DNA from: Azovibrio restrictus DSM 23866
Lineage (GTDB): Bacteria; Pseudomonadota; Gammaproteobacteria; Burkholderiales; Rhodocyclaceae
Length of the DNA: 64,000 bases
Assembly (NCBI RefSeq): GCF_000429665.1
Contig: NZ_AUCH01000008.1
Span: 62,001-126,000 of the forward strand
Direction of reading: 5' to 3'
The translations under genes and the position numbers were made by a program. Under the pieces are notes generated by a model, which saw only the letters and a list, made by a program, of their open reading frames with translations, did not search any database and was not told where the DNA came from. Position 1 is the first letter of the stretch. Each line of letters starts with the position of its first letter. Positions 23,495 through 32,454 of the stretch are shown here, in pieces.

Positions 23495-26065
23495 ATGGGC
23501 AAAAAGCTGATCATTGCCGAAAAACCTTCCGTTGCCGCTGACATCGCCAAGGCCCTGGGCGGTCTGACCAAGCACGACGACTACTTCGAGAATGACGAAT
23601 ACGTCGTCTCCTCGGCCATCGGCCACCTGCTGGAGCTGGCCTGTCCGGAAGAGTACGAGGTCAAGCGGGGCAAATGGTCCTTCACCCATCTGCCGGTGAT
23701 TCCGCCCCACTTCGCCCTGCGCCCCATCGAGAAGACCGAATCCCGTCTGAAGCTGCTCACCAAGCTGATCAAGCGCAAGGATGTGGATGCCCTGATCAAC
23801 GCCTGCGACGCGGGCCGCGAAGGGGAGCTGATCTTCAACTACATCGCCCAGCACAGCAAGACCACCAAGCCCATCCAGCGCCTGTGGCTGCAGTCCATGA
23901 CCCAGCAGGCCATCCGCGACGGCTTCACCCGCCTGCGCAGCGGCGCGGACATGAGCGGCCTGGCCGACGCGGCCGTGTGCCGCTCCGAATCCGACTGGCT
24001 GGTGGGCATCAACGGCACCCGGGCCATGACGGCCTTCAACTCCAAGACCGGCGGTTTCCACCTGACCACCGTGGGTCGGGTCCAGACCCCGACCCTGGCC
24101 ATCGTGGTGGAGCGGGAAAAGAAGATCCGCGAATTCAAGCCCCGTCCCTACTGGGAAGTGGAGGCCAGCTTTGCCGTCCAGGCCGGCGAGTACGCCGGCA
24201 AGTGGATAGACGAGAATTTCAAGGGTAAGGAAGACGGGGAAGCCCGGGACGAACACGCCCGGGCCGACCGGATCTGGGACCAGGCCAAGGCCGAAGCCAT
24301 CCGCGCCGCCTGCGTCGGCCAGGTGGGCGAGGTGAGCGAGGAATCCAAGCCGGAAACCCGCCTCTCGCCGCTGCTCTTCGACCTCACCAGCCTGCAGCGG
24401 GAAGCCAACGCCCGCTTCGGCTTCTCTGCCAAGAACACCCTGGGCCTGGCCCAGGCCCTGTACGAAAAGCACAAGGTGCTGACCTATCCCCGGACCGACT
24501 CCCGCTATCTGCCGGAAGACTACCTGGGCACGGTCAAGGCCACCCTCTCCATGCTCACCGGCGAAGGCGCCGGCAAGGGCCACGACGAAGTGCTGCTGTC
24601 CCGTTACGCCCCCTTTGCCCACCAGGTCCTGGCGCGCAACTGGGTCGTGCCCAACAAGCGCATCTTCAACAACGCCAAGGTGAGCGACCACTTCGCCATC
24701 ATCCCCACCACCCAGGCGCCCAAGAACCTCTCGGAGCCGGAACAGAAGCTCTACGACTTCGTGGTCAAGCGCTTCCTGGCCGTGTTCTTCCCGGCCGCCG
24801 AATACCAGGTCACCACCCGCATCACCCGGGTGGCCAGCCACCCTTTCAAAACCGAGGGCAAGGTGCTGGTGCATCCGGGCTGGCTGGCTGTGTATGGCAA
24901 GGAAGGCCAGGAAGGGGAGGAGGGCAACCTGCCCAAGGTGGAAGCCAAGGAAAAGGCGGCCACCGAAGAAGTGAACATCAAGGCCACCGAAACCCGGCCG
25001 CCGCCGCGCTACTCGGAAGCCACTCTGCTCTCCGCCATGGAAGGGGCGGGCAAGATGGTGGAGGACGAGGAACTGAAGGCCGCCATGGCCGGGCGCGGTC
25101 TGGGCACACCCGCCACCCGGGCCCAGATCATCGAAAACCTGATCGCCGAGCAATACATGCTGCGCGAAGGCCGGGAGCTGATTCCCACCGCCAAGGCCTT
25201 CTCCCTGCTCACCCTGTTGAATGGTCTGGGGGTCAACGAACTGACCGCCCCGGAGCTGACCGGCGAATGGGAGTGGAAGCTGGGCCGCATCGAGAAGGGG
25301 GAGATGTCCCGCCAGGAATTCATGCAGGAAATCGCCGAGATGACCCGCCTCATCGTCGAGCGGGCCAAGACCTACGATTCCGACACCATTCCCGGCGATT
25401 TCGGCATCCTCAAGGCCCCCTGTCCCAAGTGCGGCGGCCTGGTGCGGGAGACCTACAAGAAATTCCAGTGCTCCGACTGCGACTTCGCCCTGTGGAAGAT
25501 CGTCGCCGGGCGCCAGTTCGAACCCGAGGAGATCGAGACCCTGCTCACCGAGCGGACCATCGGTCCCCTGACCGGCTTCCGCAACAAGATGGGGCGCCCC
25601 TTTGCCGCCAGCATGAAGCTGAACGACAAGCACGAAACCGAGTTCGACTTCGGCCAGGGCTCCGCCTCCGACGAGGCCAATGCCGAGCCGGTGGATTTCT
25701 CCGGCCAGGAATCCCTGGGCAAGTGCCCCAAGTGCGCCAGCCCGGTGTACGAGCACGGCGCCTCCTATGTCTGCGAAAAATCCGTGGGCCCCAGCAAGTC
25801 CTGCGACTTCCGCTCCGGCAAGATCATCCTGCTCCAGCCCATCGAGCGGGGCCAGATGCAGAAGCTGCTGCAGGACGGCCGCACCGACCTGCTGAAGGAA
25901 TTCGTTTCCTCCCGCACCCGGCGCAAGTTCTCCGCCTTCCTGGTGGTAGGCCCCGAAGGCAAGGTGGGCTTCGAGTTCGAGAAGCGGGAGCCCAAGGCGC
26001 CCAAGGCCGGCGCCAAGAAGGCGGCACCGAAGAAGAAGGCCGCCGCGACCGAAGAAGCCAGCTGA
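23495..26065 (+). CDS. topB: DNA topoisomerase III
   Basis: An 856-aa type IA topoisomerase. TOPRIM motifs are LIIAEKPSVAADIAKALGG at the N-terminus and NACDAGREGELIFNYI near 105; the active-site tyrosine is in VLTYPRTDSRYLPED near 330. Two C-terminal four-cysteine zinc motifs follow (CPKCGGLVRET...CSDCDF near 645; CPKCASPVYEHG...CEKS near 745). The tail is Lys/Ala-rich (KAGAKKAAPKKKAAATEEAS). ATG 23495 is preferred because the upstream extension is not TopB-like. A terminator follows. Confidence 0.95.
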   Translation: MGKKLIIAEKPSVAADIAKALGGLTKHDDYFENDEYVVSSAIGHLLELACPEEYEVKRGKWSFTHLPVIPPHFALRPIEKTESRLKLLTKLIKRKDVDALINACDAGREGELIFNYIAQHSKTTKPIQRLWLQSMTQQAIRDGFTRLRSGADMSGLADAAVCRSESDWLVGINGTRAMTAFNSKTGGFHLTTVGRVQTPTLAIVVEREKKIREFKPRPYWEVEASFAVQAGEYAGKWIDENFKGKEDGEARDEHARADRIWDQAKAEAIRAACVGQVGEVSEESKPETRLSPLLFDLTSLQREANARFGFSAKNTLGLAQALYEKHKVLTYPRTDSRYLPEDYLGTVKATLSMLTGEGAGKGHDEVLLSRYAPFAHQVLARNWVVPNKRIFNNAKVSDHFAIIPTTQAPKNLSEPEQKLYDFVVKRFLAVFFPAAEYQVTTRITRVASHPFKTEGKVLVHPGWLAVYGKEGQEGEEGNLPKVEAKEKAATEEVNIKATETRPPPRYSEATLLSAMEGAGKMVEDEELKAAMAGRGLGTPATRAQIIENLIAEQYMLREGRELIPTAKAFSLLTLLNGLGVNELTAPELTGEWEWKLGRIEKGEMSRQEFMQEIAEMTRLIVERAKTYDSDTIPGDFGILKAPCPKCGGLVRETYKKFQCSDCDFALWKIVAGRQFEPEEIETLLTERTIGPLTGFRNKMGRPFAASMKLNDKHETEFDFGQGSASDEANAEPVDFSGQESLGKCPKCASPVYEHGASYVCEKSVGPSKSCDFRSGKIILLQPIERGQMQKLLQDGRTDLLKEFVSSRTRRKFSAFLVVGPEGKVGFEFEKREPKAPKAGAKKAAPKKKAAATEEAS

Positions 26066-26097
26066 GCCCGCCGGCTTTCATCCGGAAGCTGGACCCG

Positions 26098-26125
26098 AAC
26101 CGGCAGCCTTGGCTGCCGGTTTTCC
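26098..26125 (+). terminator. Intrinsic terminator after topB
   Basis: CCGGCAGCC and GGCTGCCGG form a perfect 9-bp stem with a TT loop, followed by TTTTCC. It ends the LysM-dprA-smg-topB direction. The following ~240 bp up to 26363 show no other gene or element. Confidence 0.85.
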
Positions 26126-26363
26126 ATTGATGTGGCCGGGGAGCGAATCTTGATATTCCATATGGTTTTCGGCACGATCCGGGTCTGCTGCCAATTTCCG
26201 GCAGTAGCGTCAGGCCATGCCGGGTATTGCCCGGGTAGTTCCATTCCCTCAATTCACCTGGGTGACCGCTAATGCCGATTCCGAACCAAGAGATGGTTGC
26301 GCATTTTTTCTTGCGCGGTATGGGAAAGGCCGGGCGCTTCATTGGTACGCCGGATATCCCCAA

Positions 26364-26813
26364 ATGACCAGCCAAACCCTGCTTCTCTGTGTTGTTCTAG
26401 CCTTGTCGCCAGGAGGTGCGTTGTGGGCCCAGACAGCTTGTACCGCCGATCCTGCTGACCGGGAGCAGGCCTGTCTCAAGGCCCGGCTGGAAGAGAGTTA
26501 CCGGGCAATCAGGCAGGCCCAGGAAGATCTGGCCGCGGCGTTTGCGCTATGGGGGCAGGATGCCGTGTTCAAAAACATGCTGAAGAAGTCCCTATCCAGG
26601 GCGGAGGAGGATTTCTGGCGCTACCGGGCGAGCCAGTGTGCTTTTGAAGGGGCGTTGCCAGCCCAGGGCTATGACGCGAGGGGGAAAATTGCCCAGCTCA
26701 GCTGCGAGATCAGCCTCAATGAGCAACACGCCCGGCAACTGCTGCACGCCCTCGACGCCTACCCTCCCTTCAAGTTCGACCGCATCAACCGCAGCATCGA
26801 ACTACGCGAATAG
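26364..26813 (+). CDS. LprI-like (DUF1311) exported protein
   Basis: A 149-aa protein with a signal peptide (LLLCVVLALSPGGALWAQ). It has Cys residues in TACTADPADREQACL and SQCAFEGA, and a helical charged body including EEDFWRYRASQCAFEGAL, the pattern of the LprI N-terminal/DUF1311 family, some of whose members inhibit lysozyme. ATG 26364 is chosen so that the signal peptide is N-terminal. The region around it is less GC-rich than its neighbours. It converges on oxyR. Confidence 0.65.
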   Translation: MTSQTLLLCVVLALSPGGALWAQTACTADPADREQACLKARLEESYRAIRQAQEDLAAAFALWGQDAVFKNMLKKSLSRAEEDFWRYRASQCAFEGALPAQGYDARGKIAQLSCEISLNEQHARQLLHALDAYPPFKFDRINRSIELRE

Positions 26814-26840
26814 ACGGCCCGATCAGGCCGGGTGTTGTGC

Positions 26841-27758
26841 TTACCCGGCGAGGGCCAGGGTGCCTACCGGTGGGGACTGGCAGATGGCCTGGTACAGCAC
26901 GTCCATGGCCTGGGGCCGGGGGAAGGTGACGCGCCAGGCCAGCACCACGCGCCGGCTGGGGGCCGGGGCCTTGAAGGGGCGGGTGACGAACAGGGGATCG
27001 TTGGCGGGCCAGCTGGCGCAGGCGGAGGCGGGCACCACGGCGATGCCGGCGCCGCTGGCGACCATGTGGCGCATGGTTTCCAGGGAGCTGCCTTCCATGG
27101 CCTGCTCGATCTTGCCGGGGGTGGTGAGCTGGGGGCAGGCGGAGACCACCTGGTCCCGGAAGCAGTTGCCCTGGCCCAGGATCAGCAGCTGGCTGGGGTC
27201 TATCTCTTCCTTGTCCAGCTCGCTCCGGGCGGCCAGGGGATGTTGGGCCGGCAGGGCCACCTGGAAGGGCTCGTCGTAGAGGGCCCGGGTGACGATGCCG
27301 GGTTCGTCGAAGGGGGCGGCCACGATGGCGGCGTCCAGCTCCCCGTTCTTCAGGGATTCCGCCAGCCGGTGGGTGAAGTTTTCCTGCAGGTACAGGGGCA
27401 TCAGCGGCGCCAGCCCGTGCAGGGCCGGGATCAACCGGGGCAGCAGGTAGGGGGCGATGGTGTAGATCACTCCCAGGCGCAGGGGGCCCACCAGGGGGTC
27501 CTTGCCGATCTGGGCCAGCTCCTCCACCCGGGAGGCTTCGGCCAGGACTTTCTCCGCCTGGGTGCAGATGCGTTCACCCACGGGGGTCAGGCGGATGTCG
27601 CCGGGGGTGCGCTCGAAGAGCAGGACTTCGAGCCGGTCCTCCAGCTTCTTCACCGCCACGGAGAGGGTGGGCTGGCTCACGTGGCAACGCTCGGCGGCTT
27701 TGCCGAAGTGTTTTTCCCGGGCCAGGGCAACGATGTAGCGCAGTTCCGTCAGGGTCAT
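26841..27758 (-). CDS. oxyR: Hydrogen-peroxide sensor OxyR (LysR family)
   Basis: A 305-aa regulator. The N-terminal winged helix (ELRYIVALAREKHFGKAAERCHVSQPTLS) is followed by the effector domain. The redox cysteines fall at Cys199 and Cys208 in GNCFRDQVVSAC, the same numbers and spacing as E. coli OxyR, so peroxide-dependent disulfide switching is very likely. Its start overlaps the stop of rsuA by ATGA, so it is probably co-translated with a pseudouridine synthase; this is unusual for a regulator. Confidence 0.93.
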   Translation of the reverse strand: MTLTELRYIVALAREKHFGKAAERCHVSQPTLSVAVKKLEDRLEVLLFERTPGDIRLTPVGERICTQAEKVLAEASRVEELAQIGKDPLVGPLRLGVIYTIAPYLLPRLIPALHGLAPLMPLYLQENFTHRLAESLKNGELDAAIVAAPFDEPGIVTRALYDEPFQVALPAQHPLAARSELDKEEIDPSQLLILGQGNCFRDQVVSACPQLTTPGKIEQAMEGSSLETMRHMVASGAGIAVVPASACASWPANDPLFVTRPFKAPAPSRRVVLAWRVTFPRPQAMDVLYQAICQSPPVGTLALAG

Positions 27759-28465
27759 GGGCTTTTGCTCCAGAGGCGCTCCAGGTCGGCGGCCTCCAGC
27801 CAGCGCCACTGGCCGGGGGGCAGGTCGGCGGGCAGTTCCAGGCCGCCCACGGCGACCCGGCACAGGGCTTCCACCCGGTTGCTGACGGCCGCCAGCATGC
27901 GCTTGACCTGGTGATAACGGCCCTCGGTGATGGTGAGCAGCAGGGTGTGGCTGTCCACGATTTCGGCGGCCACGGCATGGGCCGGGTCCGGGTCGTCGTT
28001 GAGCATGACGCCGGCCAGCAGGGCCTGACGCTGGGGCTCATCCAGGGGGTGGCGCACGGTGACCCGGTACACCTTGGGGACCTTGCGCTTGGGAGAGGAA
28101 AGGCTGTGGATCAGCTGGCCGTCGTCGGTCATGATCAGGAGGCCGGTGGTGTCCTCGTCCAGGCGACCGACGCTCTGGATGTCGCGCTCCACGAACTGTG
28201 ACGGCAGCAGGGTGTAGATGCCGGGATGGTGCTTGGGCTTGCGGGAGCATTCGTAGCCCGCAGGCTTGTGGAACAGCACCACGGCCTTCTCGAAATAGGG
28301 CCATTCCTGCTCATCCACGGTGAACTTGAGGCCGATGGGGTCGATGTCCAGGAACGGGTCTTCGATGACCTGGCCCTGGATGGCGAAGCGGCCGTGACGG
28401 ACGAGGCTGCGGCAACCCTTGCGGGTACCGAACCCCTGCTGCTGGAGGAGTCGTTCGATCTGCAT
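27755..28465 (-). CDS. rsuA: 16S rRNA pseudouridine synthase, RsuA family
   Basis: A 236-aa RNA-modifying enzyme. The N-terminal S4 domain (MQIERLLQQQGFGTRKGCRSLVRHGRF) is followed by the catalytic RsuA/RluB/E/F core with the active-site aspartate in VGRLDEDTTGLLIMTDDG near 105 and EGRYHQVKRMLAAVSNRV near 190. The expected target is U516 of 16S rRNA. It is the upstream gene of an rsuA-oxyR pair. Confidence 0.88.
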   Translation of the reverse strand: MQIERLLQQQGFGTRKGCRSLVRHGRFAIQGQVIEDPFLDIDPIGLKFTVDEQEWPYFEKAVVLFHKPAGYECSRKPKHHPGIYTLLPSQFVERDIQSVGRLDEDTTGLLIMTDDGQLIHSLSSPKRKVPKVYRVTVRHPLDEPQRQALLAGVMLNDDPDPAHAVAAEIVDSHTLLLTITEGRYHQVKRMLAAVSNRVEALCRVAVGGLELPADLPPGQWRWLEAADLERLWSKSP

Positions 28466-28529
28466 GCTGCGATGTTACCACCGGGCCGACCGGGTGACAG
28501 GTGGCGGCAGGGCAGGCAAAATCCGGCCC

Positions 28530-28994
28530 ATGAACTTCGAACATCTGGTGCAGATCAACGACCCGGCCAATCCCATGCTGGAATCCCTGAGCCGGGAACA
28601 ACTCTGGCGCGGCCTGTGGCAGCGGGTGGAAAACCCGATGATCTTCCTGCCCGGGCTGGAAACCTGCCACTTCCTGGAGCGGGACGAGCTGGTCCTGGTG
28701 CGGCAGCTGGATTTCGGCAATGCCTGCATCCGCGACCGGGTCACCTTCGCCGAGCAGCAATGGCTGCGCTTCGAGATCGAGCCCGGGCCCGGCCATGCGG
28801 GGGGCGTCCTCACCATCACACTGGAAGAGCCCCAGCCCGAGACCCTGTTCCTGCGCTTCAACTACAGCACCACCATGGCCCTGGACGGGGAGGATGGCCG
28901 TTACGCGGAATACGTGAAATCGGCCTACCGGGAGTCGGATCTGGAAACCGTCAGGGTGATCCGGCTGCTGCTGGCCGAAGGCTCCGTGCAATAA
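28530..28994 (+). CDS. DUF1857/SRPBCC (AtaL-like) family protein
   Basis: A 154-aa protein of START-like fold size. Its sequence, starting MNFEHLVQINDPANPMLESLSREQLWRGL, with NPMIFLPGLETC and a terminal YAEYVKSAYRESDLETVRVIRLLLAEG, matches the AtaL-like/DUF1857 family. The biochemical role is unknown; related folds bind hydrophobic ligands. It is divergent from rsuA. Confidence 0.75.
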   Translation: MNFEHLVQINDPANPMLESLSREQLWRGLWQRVENPMIFLPGLETCHFLERDELVLVRQLDFGNACIRDRVTFAEQQWLRFEIEPGPGHAGGVLTITLEEPQPETLFLRFNYSTTMALDGEDGRYAEYVKSAYRESDLETVRVIRLLLAEGSVQ

Positions 28995-29085
28995 AACCGA
29001 ATTCCCCGCCGGCCAGGACGTCTGGAGTAAGGCAGGGGCGCTGATCGCCTTGCCGCGTATAACCCGAAGGGTGCGGCTGCTTTGC

Positions 29086-29152
29086 ACCCAAGGGCTTGTT
29101 TTTGCTTCCTCCGTGTTCTCCGGGCCGCTGTGGTTCGCATGAGGTTTTCAGG
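29086..29152 (+). repeat. Dispersed repeat, copy E
   Basis: ACCCAAGGGCTTGTTTTTG, then CCTCCGTGTTCTCC, CTGTGGTTCGCATGAGG and TTTTCAGG. It is the same family as the copies at 5104, 7328, 7419 and 7524. It ends just before the -10 of the ahcY promoter, so it may supply its upstream part. Confidence 0.6.
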
Positions 29153-29162
29153 ATAAATCCTT

Positions 29163-29168
29163 TATAAT
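29163..29168 (+). promoter_or_regulatory. Candidate -10 box of the ahcY promoter
   Basis: A perfect TATAAT, 10 bp before the SAH riboswitch. No convincing -35 is visible at 16-18 bp upstream; the stretch there derives from repeat copy E. Confidence 0.5.
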
Positions 29169-29177
29169 CCCGCCACT

Positions 29178-29262
29178 TCCGAGGAGCGCTGCGAGGTCGC
29201 CCCGATCCCAGGCTCGGAAACCATGGCCGCCAGGCCGTGGCCCAGATTCAACGGCGCTCACC
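29178..29262 (+). promoter_or_regulatory. S-adenosylhomocysteine (SAH) riboswitch
   Basis: Conserved blocks appear in order: CCGAGGAGCGCTGC (from 29179), CCAGGCTCGG (to 29217) and AACGGCGCTCAC (to 29261). GAGCGC (29184-29189) pairs with GCGCTC (29254-29259). CCGAG (29179-29183) pairs with CTCGG (29213-29217) to complete the pseudoknot. This class activates SAH-recycling genes when SAH accumulates, and ahcY follows directly. Confidence 0.95.
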
Positions 29263-29350
29263 TCTACAACCCTGCCGGGCGCAGGGGGTCAGGTGAGCCC
29301 TGCCAGGCATCCCACCCCTCCCCGGCCACAGTCCATCAAGGAGAATTACT

Positions 29351-30763
<1,413 letters not shown>

Positions 30764-30770
30764 GCCGGGC

Positions 30771-30795
30771 GGGGAGCGTCTTCCCGACGCTCCCC
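30771..30795 (+). terminator. Strong hairpin between ahcY and tlyA
   Basis: GGGGAGCGTC and GACGCTCCCC form a perfect 10-bp stem with a 5-nt loop. No proper T-run follows (GGTGCTTTCC), so it may be a weak terminator or a processing/stability structure separating ahcY from tlyA-metF. Confidence 0.5.
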
Positions 30796-30805
30796 GGTGC
30801 TTTCC

Positions 30806-31633
30806 ATGTCCATGAACTCCTTCCACAGCCGCAAGTCCCGGCCCGCTCCGGTGGTTCGGGACAAGGCGCGGCCGGCCCGGCTGGGCCTGCGTCTGGATCA
30901 GGCCCTGGTGGACCAGGGTCTGGCGCCTTCCCGCAGCGTCGCCCAGCGGCTGATCGCCAGCGGCGGGGTGAGCTGGGAGGGCCGGGTGCTCTCCAAGCCT
31001 TCCCAGGAGGTGCCCGCCGACGCCCGCCTGGAGGTGGTGCCCGACGAGGCGGAGCGCTACGTCTCCCGGGGCGCCCTGAAGCTCGAAGGGGCGCTGCGCT
31101 CCAGCGGCGTCCAGCCCCAGGGACTGAACTGTCTGGATGTGGGCCAGTCTACCGGCGGCTTCACCGACTGCCTGCTGCAGGCCGGGGCCGCCCGGGTGGT
31201 GGGCGTGGATGTGGGCCACGGGCAACTGCATCCCCGCCTCCAGGCCGATCCCCGGGTGCAGGCCCTGGAAGGCATCAACTGCCGCGCCCTGGACGCAGCC
31301 GACCTGGGCGAGGCCATGCCCCCCGGCGGTTTCGACCTGATCGTGGCGGACGTGAGCTTCATTTCCCTGACCCTGATCCTGCCCCGGCTGCCGGCGCTGC
31401 TGGCCCCTGCCGGGCAGATGCTGCTGCTGGTGAAGCCCCAGTTCGAAGTGGGGCCCGGCGGCCTTGGCAAGGGCGGCCTGGTGCGCGACCCAGCCCTGTA
31501 CGCCCAGGTGGAGCAGAAGCTGCGACAATGCTGCGCAGGCCTGCAACTGGAAGTGTCGGGCTGGTTCAACAGCCCCATCACCGGCGGTGACGGCAACCGC
31601 GAATTTTTCATCTGGACCCGACATGCAGACTGA
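30806..31633 (+). CDS. tlyA: TlyA family rRNA 2'-O-methyltransferase/hemolysin
   Basis: A ~275-aa protein with an N-terminal S4 RNA-binding domain (RLDQALVDQGLAPSRSVAQRLIASGGV) and an FtsJ-like SAM methyltransferase core: CLDVGQSTGGFTDCLLQAGA near 110, VGVDVGHGQL, and LIVADVSFISL near 180. TlyA methylates rRNA ribose and uses SAM, producing SAH. Candidate starts are GTG 30797, ATG 30806 and ATG 30812; none has a clear ribosome site, so the start is uncertain by a few codons. It overlaps metF by 11 nt. Confidence 0.88.
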   Translation: MSMNSFHSRKSRPAPVVRDKARPARLGLRLDQALVDQGLAPSRSVAQRLIASGGVSWEGRVLSKPSQEVPADARLEVVPDEAERYVSRGALKLEGALRSSGVQPQGLNCLDVGQSTGGFTDCLLQAGAARVVGVDVGHGQLHPRLQADPRVQALEGINCRALDAADLGEAMPPGGFDLIVADVSFISLTLILPRLPALLAPAGQMLLLVKPQFEVGPGGLGKGGLVRDPALYAQVEQKLRQCCAGLQLEVSGWFNSPITGGDGNREFFIWTRHAD

Positions 31634-32450
31634 ACTGTCCATCGAATTCTTTCCCCCCCAGACTCCGGAGGGGGCCGCCAAGCTCCAGGCCGAACGGGCC
31701 CGGCTGGCTGAACTCAAGCCCACCTTCTTTTCGGTGACCTACGGCGCCGGCGGTTCCACCCAGGCCCGTACCTTCGCCACCGTCAAGGAAATCGCGGCGG
31801 AAGGCCATCAGGCCGCGCCGCATCTGTCCTGTATCGGTTCCACCAAGGCCGGCATGCGGGACATCCTCGCCTACTTCAAGGCCGAGGGCATCCGCCGCAT
31901 CGTCGCCCTGCGCGGCGACCTGCCCTCGGGCATGGCCGATCCCGGCGAGCTGCGCTACGCCAACGAACTGGTGGAATTCATCCGCGCCGAAACCGGCGAC
32001 TGGTTCCACCTGGAAGTGGCCGCCTATCCCGAGTGGCACCCCCAGGCCCGGAGCCCCCGGGACGACCTGCAGAACTTCGCCCGCAAGGTGCAGGCCGGGG
32101 CCGATTCGGCCATCACCCAGTATTTCTACAACGCCGATGCCTATTTCCATTTCGTGGACGAGGCCCGGGCCCTGGGGGTGGAGATTCCCATCGTCCCCGG
32201 CATCATGCCCATCGGCAGTTTTTCCAAGCTGGCCCGCTTCTCGGATGCCTGCGGCGCCGACATCCCCCGCTGGATGCGCAAGAAGTTCGAGAGCTACGGG
32301 GATGACGCGGACTCCATCCGCGCCTTCGGCCTGGACGTGGTGACCGAGTTGTGCCAGCGCCTGCTGGCCGGCGGCGCCCCGGGCCTGCATTTCTACTCCA
32401 TGAACCAGGCCGGGCTGACCACCGAAATCTGGCGGCGTCTGCAAGGCTGA
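31623..32450 (+). CDS. metF: 5,10-methylenetetrahydrofolate reductase
   Basis: A 275-aa FAD enzyme that makes 5-methyl-THF for methionine synthase. Motifs: SIEFFPPQTPEGAAKL at the start, FFSVTYGAGGSTQ near 36, HLSCIGSTK, IVALRGDLPSG near 93, FHLEVAAYPEWHPQA near 130, TQYFYNADAYF near 165 and PGIMPIGSFSKLARFSDACGADIP near 188. Its start lies inside the end of tlyA, so the two are coupled. Confidence 0.96.
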   Translation: MQTELSIEFFPPQTPEGAAKLQAERARLAELKPTFFSVTYGAGGSTQARTFATVKEIAAEGHQAAPHLSCIGSTKAGMRDILAYFKAEGIRRIVALRGDLPSGMADPGELRYANELVEFIRAETGDWFHLEVAAYPEWHPQARSPRDDLQNFARKVQAGADSAITQYFYNADAYFHFVDEARALGVEIPIVPGIMPIGSFSKLARFSDACGADIPRWMRKKFESYGDDADSIRAFGLDVVTELCQRLLAGGAPGLHFYSMNQAGLTTEIWRRLQG

Positions 32451-32454
32451 TGTC

